Part shown: positions 33,634 to 39,815 of the stretch, piece by piece
Layout of the letters: every line of letters starts with the position of its first letter
Position numbering within the stretch: the stretch's first letter is position 1
Source of the DNA: an uncultured Acholeplasmataceae bacterium
GTDB taxonomy: Bacteria; Bacillota_I; Bacilli_A; Acholeplasmatales; Acholeplasmataceae
NCBI GenBank assembly: GCA_927439925.1
Contig: CAKMKF010000068.1
Coordinates: 1-39,815, forward strand
Direction of reading: 5' to 3'
DNA: 39,815 nucleotides
Program-made: the position numbers and the translations under genes
The notes under the pieces: generated by a model
What the model saw: only the letters and a program-made list of their open reading frames with translations
Told to the model about the DNA's origin: nothing
The model's database searches: none

Positions 33634-34753
33634 ATTCTTGTCTTTTCTTATTTTGATACATTCTATGATCAATGAATCTAAGAAAACGATCGATGCTCTT
33701 GAACTCTTCTGAGTAAAGTCCGTATCCAAAGCTACAAGATAATTGATATGGTTTAACTTTGTTTTCATTGAAGACAGAAAACGATAGTTCTATATCGGAA
33801 ATCAAATTTTTAAGTCTTTCAATACTATTTGAATCACTAATGATGATAAATTCATCTCCACCAAGTCTAGCAATCACTTCACCTGAAGTAATTAATCCTC
33901 TTACACGGTCAATCACTTCTTTAATCGCCTCATCACCTTCGGCATGTCCATATTCATCATTAATTGACTTGAGATGATCGATATCAAAGAAAATACCACC
34001 AAATGGTTCAACTACTTTTTGTCTAAGCTTTTTAGCAATATAATAATCAAATGATTTCCTAGTCCATGTTCCTGTTAAAATATCTAAATGTATTAATCTT
34101 TCTTGAAGATAAATATAAACAAATATTAAAGCGAATGCTGCACTACTCCACATGAGAAGCACACCATAATAAGCCCATTGAAAGACTCCACCTAATATAG
34201 GAATTACTGAGAATATGACAAGTAGTAAGAATTCTTGTGTGATAATACTTTTTTTATTGTGCATGATATAGAAAACACCTAATATCAAATATGCATAGGT
34301 GAAGATGACAGAAATAAAGAATTGTTCTCCTCTAGCGTATACATTATTAGAGTCAATTACAAAATAGAAATCAAATACAGGAGTTAATGCCGTAAAGATA
34401 AGATTAATCAAAACAGGCACGATGATCAGTGCTCTAATCTTATCACTTAATTTATCACCTACAGTTGTAAAATTACGAATAAGTAGATACCATGCACAAG
34501 AAAGTATTGGTGCAATAGCAAATAAAAGCATATGAAGACCATAAGATACAGGAATTAAAATTGGTTCGGGTCTTCTGTTAATAATGACAGTTAATGCTTC
34601 AACAAACAAAAGTGTCATAACAACTAAGATTGTTGTGAGATAGACTCTATTTAAGATGTTTTTTACATCTAGTCTTCTATAAGCTATTAGAAATACAAGT
34701 CCTAACATTAGCATAGATACCAGATTGATATCAATTCTTAAAAAAACGTCCAA
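33632..34753 (-). CDS. Membrane diguanylate cyclase (GGDEF)
   Basis: I favour TTG 34753 (373 residues), with GAGGTGG 4-5 nt upstream; GTG 34762 would overlap that ribosome site. The N-terminal ~215 residues hold about seven membrane segments of no recognised sensor family. The GGDEF domain (about 225-373) has FFDIDHLKSINDEYGHAEGD for metal and substrate and the intact loop RLGGDEFIIIS. The RxxD inhibitory site is absent (TSGE in its place), so product inhibition is unlikely. It should make c-di-GMP, the ligand of the riboswitch at 2480. Confidence 0.9.
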   Translation of the reverse strand: MDVFLRIDINLVSMLMLGLVFLIAYRRLDVKNILNRVYLTTILVVMTLLFVEALTVIINRRPEPILIPVSYGLHMLLFAIAPILSCAWYLLIRNFTTVGDKLSDKIRALIIVPVLINLIFTALTPVFDFYFVIDSNNVYARGEQFFISVIFTYAYLILGVFYIMHNKKSIITQEFLLLVIFSVIPILGGVFQWAYYGVLLMWSSAAFALIFVYIYLQERLIHLDILTGTWTRKSFDYYIAKKLRQKVVEPFGGIFFDIDHLKSINDEYGHAEGDEAIKEVIDRVRGLITSGEVIARLGGDEFIIISDSNSIERLKNLISDIELSFSVFNENKVKPYQLSCSFGYGLYSEEFKSIDRFLRFIDHRMYQNKKRQE

Positions 34754-34817
34754 ACGATCCACCTCAATCTTTTATTTTATATATATTATATAACAATAAG
34801 TACAATTAATACCATGA

Positions 34818-36023
34818 TTATGACTGTTTCAGTTCTTTTCTTTGGTAGGACATCAACTTAAATAACATAATGATTGATAATACTTCCATAACTATTGAAA
34901 AGATGACAATAAATAGTATCGACTTCTCATAAGCAAGTCCAATAATCAAACTACCAATGAACCAAAACAATCCAAAAACAGAACTAAAGATTCCATATCC
35001 AGTCGCTCTTTTCTCTTTCGAAATCATTTTCGCAATGACTGCTTTTAACACAGATTCTTGTGCTCCCATACCTACACCCCATAATACAACACCTAAAATA
35101 ATGAAATAGATATCATCAAATAGAAATATGAAAGGAGTTGAAAAAAGAGCAATTGATATAGCTAATATAAGAGAATACAATCCTTTTTTATCAAATAAAT
35201 GACCAAATATTAAAGCTGCTATCGCATCTACTCCCATTGCTATTGAATAAAGTAACGGAATATAAATGACGTCGACTAAATTAGATGAATCCATATGATA
35301 TGCAAGAATTGGATAATCAATAAATCCCATTGCTAGAAAACTGATAGCAATCATGTATATCCAAAATTGTTTATCTTTTGTTAACTCTTTTGGCTTCAGT
35401 TTTGGTGCTTCAAATTGATCAGGATTCGGATATTTGAATCTTGCTACAAATAAGATGATCAATGTGATGATTGCAAATATACCTAAAAGAAGAAAACTCA
35501 TTTGATATCTAGAAAGTTCGTCTCCTTGCTGCGAACTAATCATAAAAAAGACCACAAGAGGACCTAGAAAAGCCCCGAATTGATCTAGTGCTTCATTTAT
35601 AGCAAAAGCCTTTCCTGCGCCTAAATGAGGGGCTGTAAATGAAGTTAATGCCGATTTAGCTGGTGCTCTGACTGCTTTACCAACACGTTCGACTAAAATT
35701 AAGACAACTGCTACCCACCAAAATGCAGGTTCTACAAATGCGAGTAAAGGAATTGCTAGAAGATTAACAGCATAACCAATAATCATCATTGTCCAATATT
35801 TTTTTGTTTTATCTGCAATAATACCTGTAAATATGCGTAAAGCTTGACCAATGAATTCACCTAGCCCTGCAGCTAGTGCAACAATAAAAGCACTAGCACC
35901 TAAAATATTTAAATAAGGTCCATAGATACTTCTAGCACCTTCATGCGTGAAGTCAGAGAAAAAACTGATAATGCCTAAAAAGAATATGAAGATTAGTGCA
36001 GCTCGTTTCATGTCTTTTTTCAT
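34818..36023 (-). CDS. MFS transporter
   Basis: 401 residues with about 12 hydrophobic segments. It begins MKKDMKRAALIFIFFLG, with AAAGGATATAACTT upstream. GIIADKTKKYW after helix 2 fits the MFS A-motif region, and HLFDKKG repeats it in the second half. ISFFSDFTHEGARSIYGPYL resembles a family of putative drug or sugar exporters in Bacillota. The substrate cannot be told. It follows pckG by 12 bp and is probably co-transcribed with it. Confidence 0.85.
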   Translation of the reverse strand: MKKDMKRAALIFIFFLGIISFFSDFTHEGARSIYGPYLNILGASAFIVALAAGLGEFIGQALRIFTGIIADKTKKYWTMMIIGYAVNLLAIPLLAFVEPAFWWVAVVLILVERVGKAVRAPAKSALTSFTAPHLGAGKAFAINEALDQFGAFLGPLVVFFMISSQQGDELSRYQMSFLLLGIFAIITLIILFVARFKYPNPDQFEAPKLKPKELTKDKQFWIYMIAISFLAMGFIDYPILAYHMDSSNLVDVIYIPLLYSIAMGVDAIAALIFGHLFDKKGLYSLILAISIALFSTPFIFLFDDIYFIILGVVLWGVGMGAQESVLKAVIAKMISKEKRATGYGIFSSVFGLFWFIGSLIIGLAYEKSILFIVIFSIVMEVLSIIMLFKLMSYQRKELKQS

Positions 36024-36035
36024 AAGTTATATCCT

Positions 36036-37850
36036 TTACTTGTTTTCTTTTTCCATTTCATAGAGTAATCTTTGTTCAAGCTTTTGTAGCTCAAGTTTTA
36101 ATTGATTTGGGAGTTTATTTCCAATGGTTTCATAATAAACTTTTATGGATTCAACTTCTTCTAACCATTTTTTGTTATCGATATAGAGTAGTTCACTTAA
36201 AGCCTCTGCTTTCATTGGTAAACCTCTAATATCAATAGATTCTTCTGTAGGTACATTTCCAATTGGTGTCACATTGGCTTGAGCTTTCCCGTCACAACGC
36301 TCAAATATCCATTTTAACACGCGTGAATTGTGTCCAAAACCTGGCCATAAGTAAGACCCACTATCATCTTTTCTAAACCAATTGACATAGTATATTTTAG
36401 GTAACAAAGAGTCATTTGAAAGCTTACCCATATCTAACCAATGTTTTAAGTAGTCCCCTAAATGATATCCAATAAATGGTAACATCGCGAAAGGATCACG
36501 TCTAACCTTTCCATAGTCATTTGAAATTGAGGCTGCAGTTATCTCTGAACCCATCATAGAGCCCATAAAGACCCCGTGACTCCAATTGAAAGCTTCATGT
36601 ATTAAGGGGATTGTTGATGGTCTTCTACCACCAACTAAAATAGCGGATATTAATACACCTTGTGGATCTTCCCATTCTTTCGCAATCACTGGTGATTGTT
36701 TAGCAGATACACTAAACCTGCAATTTGGATGTGCAGCAAGTGTTCCCTTGGATGGAGTCCAATCTTCTTTCTTCCAATCCATTAAATGATCAGGAGTTGG
36801 TCCATCAATATCCTCCCACCAAACATCTAAATCATCTGTAATCGCGACATTGGTAAATATCGTGTTTTTTCTAATCGCCATCATCGCGTTTGGATTGGTA
36901 CGATAAGACGTCCCTCTAGCTACACCAAAGAATCCTGCTTCTGGGTTAATAGCGTATAGTCTTCCATCATCTTTCATCCAAATCCAGGCGATATCATCAC
37001 CAATAGTTTCAACCTTCCATCCTGGAAGTGTTGGAACTAACATCGATAAATTGGTTTTCCCACAAGCACTAGGAAAAGCTCCTAAAATATATTTAGAGAT
37101 CCCTTCAGGATTTGTTAATTTAAGGATAAGCATATGTTCAGCCATCCACATTTCTTCTTTTGCAATAACAGTAGCAATCCGAAGTGCTAAACATTTTTTA
37201 CCTAGAAGTGCATTCCCACCATAACCTGATCCATAAGACCAAATCAACTTTTCTTCTGGAAAATGAGAAATGAATTTATGCTCAATTGGTGCGGATGGCC
37301 ATGAAACATCTTCTACACCATCATTTAAAGGGTATCCCACTGAATGTAGACAAGGGACAAAAGAACCAATTCTTTCTAGTTCTTTCATAACATCTCTACC
37401 AACTCTAGTCATAATTCTCATATTGACTACTACATATAAACTATCTGTAATCTGAATTCCTATTTTTGATAATGGTGAACCAAAGGGTCCCATCATAAAA
37501 GGAATCACATACATAGTACGTCCCTTCATTGAGCCTTTATAAAGCTCTGTCATTGTTTCCTTTAATTCTTTAGGGTCCATCCAGTTGTTGGTAGGTCCTG
37601 CATCATCTTTATGAAGAGATGCAATAAACGTTCTATTTTCAACTCTCGCAACATCTGAAGGATCACTAAAAAAAGCATACGAATTGGGTCTTTTTTGAGG
37701 GTTTAACAATAACGCTTTTTTCTCAGCTACCAACTGATCTAAGAATCTTTGGTTCTCCTCTTCACTCCCATCCATAAAATGAATGTCCTTCGGTTGACAA
37801 AGCTCTGCCATCTTATCAACCCATTGATTCAATTCTTGAAATGAAATCAT
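36036..37850 (-). CDS. pckG: Phosphoenolpyruvate carboxykinase (GTP)
   Basis: 604 residues, the GTP-enzyme length. The P-loop FPSACGKTNLSM (about 257-268) has the hallmark Cys of the GTP class. MGPFGSPLSKIGIQITDS, YGSGYGGNALLGKKC, and TIGDDIAWIW with metal-binding residues are all there, along with GGRRPSTIPL. It interconverts oxaloacetate and PEP with GTP/GDP. Bacillota usually carry the unrelated ATP-dependent enzyme, so this choice is notable. AAAGGGAGAAAAAC precedes the ATG. Confidence 0.95.
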   Translation of the reverse strand: MISFQELNQWVDKMAELCQPKDIHFMDGSEEENQRFLDQLVAEKKALLLNPQKRPNSYAFFSDPSDVARVENRTFIASLHKDDAGPTNNWMDPKELKETMTELYKGSMKGRTMYVIPFMMGPFGSPLSKIGIQITDSLYVVVNMRIMTRVGRDVMKELERIGSFVPCLHSVGYPLNDGVEDVSWPSAPIEHKFISHFPEEKLIWSYGSGYGGNALLGKKCLALRIATVIAKEEMWMAEHMLILKLTNPEGISKYILGAFPSACGKTNLSMLVPTLPGWKVETIGDDIAWIWMKDDGRLYAINPEAGFFGVARGTSYRTNPNAMMAIRKNTIFTNVAITDDLDVWWEDIDGPTPDHLMDWKKEDWTPSKGTLAAHPNCRFSVSAKQSPVIAKEWEDPQGVLISAILVGGRRPSTIPLIHEAFNWSHGVFMGSMMGSEITAASISNDYGKVRRDPFAMLPFIGYHLGDYLKHWLDMGKLSNDSLLPKIYYVNWFRKDDSGSYLWPGFGHNSRVLKWIFERCDGKAQANVTPIGNVPTEESIDIRGLPMKAEALSELLYIDNKKWLEEVESIKVYYETIGNKLPNQLKLELQKLEQRLLYEMEKENK

Positions 37851-37864
37851 GTTTTTCTCCCTTT

Positions 37865-38359
37865 TTATTTAAACTTTTTGATCATTCTGATTTCAGTAAC
37901 TCTTTCCCCTAATATTTCCTCTTTAGTTTTACCATCTTTAATAAATCCTAAACGTTCGTAAAAAGAGATAGCATTTATATTCGTAGATAATACCCAAATA
38001 GAGATTCCTTTAAAATGATTTTTGATAAAATACGAAATTGCATGTTCCATCAATGTTCTACCAATTCCTAAATGTTGATGAGCTTTTAAGACGTAAAGCG
38101 CATAAACTGCTCCAAAATCAGTTAAATCTTCGTCATTTGATTTGTTATAACTGATAAATCCCACAACAATATGTTCATCTTCAGCAAGAAAAATGTTCTC
38201 ACAATGCGTTCTTCTAAACATATTGGCACTCATTTCAGGACTTCTTTCAGCCAAAAAAGAATCACTAATTAAACCTTTGTAGGTTTCAATCCATGATACA
38301 TAGTGTACATAACCAAGCTGCTCAGCATCTTCAATAACTGCTTTTCTAAAAGTAATCAT
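37865..38359 (-). CDS. GNAT family N-acetyltransferase
   Basis: 164 residues. The acetyl-CoA site is YVLKAHQHLGIGRTLMEHA (about 88-106; Q/R-x-x-G-x-G/A type) and the late NINAISFYERLGF is the usual GNAT motif B. The N-terminus TFRKAVIEDAEQLGYVHYVSW fits the family; the substrate is unknown. GAAAGG lies before ATG 38359. Confidence 0.87.
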   Translation of the reverse strand: MITFRKAVIEDAEQLGYVHYVSWIETYKGLISDSFLAERSPEMSANMFRRTHCENIFLAEDEHIVVGFISYNKSNDEDLTDFGAVYALYVLKAHQHLGIGRTLMEHAISYFIKNHFKGISIWVLSTNINAISFYERLGFIKDGKTKEEILGERVTEIRMIKKFK

Positions 38360-38362
38360 AAA

Positions 38363-38824
38363 CTACCTTTCTAGAAACACCTTTAAGTCATTTAATTTTT
38401 CTTGGTCTTTTAGTTTCTTTTCTTTTGATCTTCTTTTATCGTTTAGTAAAAATTGATATAGCTTTTCAAGATTTTTTGCTGAAAGTAGATAATATTTAGA
38501 TTCATTTTCTTGAATTAAGGTATTTTCATTTAAATCAATACCTGTATTATCAATCCATTTTTCTAAATTTGAAATTTCAATTTCGATTCCATTTTTTTCG
38601 AATGTTAGTACTTCTTGATTGATATAAGTAAAGCCTTTCATGACAAAAACCTTTGTTAATTCCACTCTATTTTTAAGAATGTCCTGTTCAATCAATAGAT
38701 CAATATCTCGTGCTTGATAATCTTTAAATAAAACCTTTTGAAGTGCATATGATCCATATAAAAGTGGAATTGTATTAAAATTCTTATTTAAAATTTCTGA
38801 AACCTCAATTAAAATATTTTTCAT
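38363..38824 (-). CDS. Nucleotidyltransferase-fold protein
   Basis: 153 residues. LYGSYALQKVLF and ARDIDLLIE (about 22-48) form the G-S-x(n)-D-x-D pattern of the polymerase-beta-like nucleotidyltransferase fold. The C-terminal third is highly charged (NDKRRSKEKKLKDQEKLND), perhaps a helix. No antitoxin-like partner is visible, so its role is unknown; it lies between a Nudix and a GNAT gene. GAAGGAG precedes ATG 38824. Confidence 0.7.
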   Translation of the reverse strand: MKNILIEVSEILNKNFNTIPLLYGSYALQKVLFKDYQARDIDLLIEQDILKNRVELTKVFVMKGFTYINQEVLTFEKNGIEIEISNLEKWIDNTGIDLNENTLIQENESKYYLLSAKNLEKLYQFLLNDKRRSKEKKLKDQEKLNDLKVFLER

Positions 38825-38836
38825 GGATGAACTCCT

Positions 38837-39403
38837 TCATATGGATTTACGTATCTCTTTGATAACATCAAAAGCTTTAAGATAAATTGGTTTCATTCTA
38901 CTTTCTGATATATGATTTAATACATCATCAATATCAAACCATTTGACTCCACTGTTTTCAGCATGATTGATAGTAAGTGGTTCACTTTCATCAGCAATCA
39001 ATAAAAAAGTCGCATTCAAATGTAGGTGGTCTGGAACGTATTTATTTTTCTTAATATGATTTTTTACATAGATAACATCGATTGTAAAGATTTCTGAAGA
39101 ATATGGAATAACCGTTTGAATTCCAGTTTCTTCAATAGCTTCTTCGATCGCTACAGCTAATAAATCAGGATTACCATCATTATGTCCACCAACCCAACTC
39201 CAGGAATCGTAGATATTGTGATAAGCAAAAAGTATCTTTGTCATCTTTTGATTGACAACAAAAGCTGATGAAGTAATATGTGCTGTGAGATTAGTTCTAT
39301 ATAAAGCATCTGGATTTCGATCAATAAAGCTTAAGATGAGTTCTTGATCAAGTTTTTCTTGTTCATTTTTTGGAATGTATCTTCTAAATTGATCTTTATA
39401 CAT
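38837..39403 (-). CDS. Nudix hydrolase
   Basis: 188 residues. GGHNDGNPDLLAVAIEEA followed by IEETGI is the Nudix box of the subgroup with GGH-DG. The metal-binding EExxEE part is kept, although the first Glu of the classical box is not. The C-terminal VKWFDIDDVLNHI is typical. It cleaves a nucleoside diphosphate-linked substrate that cannot be told from sequence. AGAGGTAATT precedes the ATG. Confidence 0.88.
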   Translation of the reverse strand: MYKDQFRRYIPKNEQEKLDQELILSFIDRNPDALYRTNLTAHITSSAFVVNQKMTKILFAYHNIYDSWSWVGGHNDGNPDLLAVAIEEAIEETGIQTVIPYSSEIFTIDVIYVKNHIKKNKYVPDHLHLNATFLLIADESEPLTINHAENSGVKWFDIDDVLNHISESRMKPIYLKAFDVIKEIRKSI

Positions 39404-39435
39404 AATTACCTCTTCTTTGTTTATGTTTTATTTAT

Positions 39436-39815
39436 TTAATATGTTGCATCATAGAGAAGTTCGTCAAAAACATATTCCCCTGACTTCTTATCTCTTCTAA
39501 CATTATTAGTTAATGAATGTTTTTTTAATCCTATTTTCTCCATGACTTTCATCGAAGCGATATTTCTAGAATCACAATGTGCTGTAATTCTTTTTACCTT
39601 TAACTCCATTATAGCAAATTCTTTCAAAGCTTTAGCTGCTTCTGTGATATATCCTTGATTCCAATACTCTTTTTTTAAGATCCATCCCATTTCTCCTTCT
39701 GTTAAATCATCTGTTAGATGAATGGATACAGCACCAATGACATGACCTTGAAGTTCTACAATCATCTCATAATGTTTTAATGGAATCTCTTTATACCATG
39801 TGTCTATTATTAGAT
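39436..39815 (-). CDS. RimJ/RimL-type GNAT acetyltransferase, 5' end outside window (partial)
   Basis: The frame is open from the window edge (LIIDTWYKEIPLKHYE, then MIVELQGHVIGAVSI), so the first ATG in view (39765) is internal and the start lies beyond 39815. GWILKKEYWNQGYITEAAKAL is the acetyl-CoA binding motif, and CDSRNIASMKVMEKIGL the second GNAT motif. It resembles acetyltransferases of ribosomal protein N-termini or antibiotics; the true substrate is unknown. Confidence 0.87.
   Translation of the reverse strand, partial: LIIDTWYKEIPLKHYEMIVELQGHVIGAVSIHLTDDLTEGEMGWILKKEYWNQGYITEAAKALKEFAIMELKVKRITAHCDSRNIASMKVMEKIGLKKHSLTNNVRRDKKSGEYVFDELLYDATY

Noticed and set aside
1-39815. Mycoplasma code with UGA read as Trp
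   Set aside because: TGA ends several genes at family-typical lengths (dapB, dapA, ogt, the phosphodiesterase) in ATGA or TGATG overlaps, and Trp codons in conserved motifs are TGG.

Overview
The window is AT-rich bacterial chromosome with tightly packed genes. All confident genes lie on the minus strand except one histidine kinase. TGA acts as a stop (ATGA overlaps in the dap genes, dapB/dapH, and the two EAL genes) and tryptophan is TGG, so the code is standard. Gene content and sequence style (SipW-type secreted proteins, acetylated DAP route, Shine-Dalgarno AGGAGG, TTGACA/TATAAT promoters) point to Bacillota or a standard-code Mycoplasmatota relative (Acholeplasma/Izemoplasma-like). That assignment is inference only.

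Region 1 (about 1-16975) is a surface-fibre locus. A candidate nine-gene operon runs from 16975 down to 2785: three TasA/camelysin-like secreted proteins, an ER-type (SipW-like) signal peptidase, a membrane-anchored AAA+ ATPase with McrB-like motifs, three more small secreted proteins, and a 2329-residue protein with GLUG-like and N-x-G-x-I beta-helix repeats. Downstream, the first three genes are repeated as a second cassette (2423 to beyond base 1). This copy has its own promoter and a class I cyclic di-GMP riboswitch whose aptamer shares bases with a terminator, which predicts an ON switch. The last gene of this cassette carries a 130-bp direct repeat and a 32-bp inverted repeat at the window edge. 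These could be a real rearrangement or an assembly fault.

Region 2 (17263-21293) holds two co-transcribed GGDEF/EAL membrane proteins. One has an intact EAL phosphodiesterase site; in the other both domains look degenerate. A third c-di-GMP gene, a diguanylate cyclase with intact GGDEF, lies at 33632. The window therefore holds predicted enzymes that make and break the ligand of the riboswitch.

Region 3 (21488-29556) is a lysine/DAP operon: lysA, lysC, dapF, asd, dapA, dapB, dapH and a class III aminotransferase, behind a lysine riboswitch and terminator. A likely N-acetyl-DAP deacetylase sits separately at 31422. Between them is a plus-strand soluble PAS-histidine kinase-receiver hybrid.

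Region 4 (31422-39815) is ordinary chromosome: deacetylase, Ogt DNA repair, LURP-one-like protein, diguanylate cyclase, MFS transporter, GTP-type PEP carboxykinase, two GNAT acetyltransferases (one cut by the window end), a nucleotidyltransferase-fold protein and a Nudix hydrolase. I saw no rRNA, tRNA, CRISPR array, transposase or integrase.
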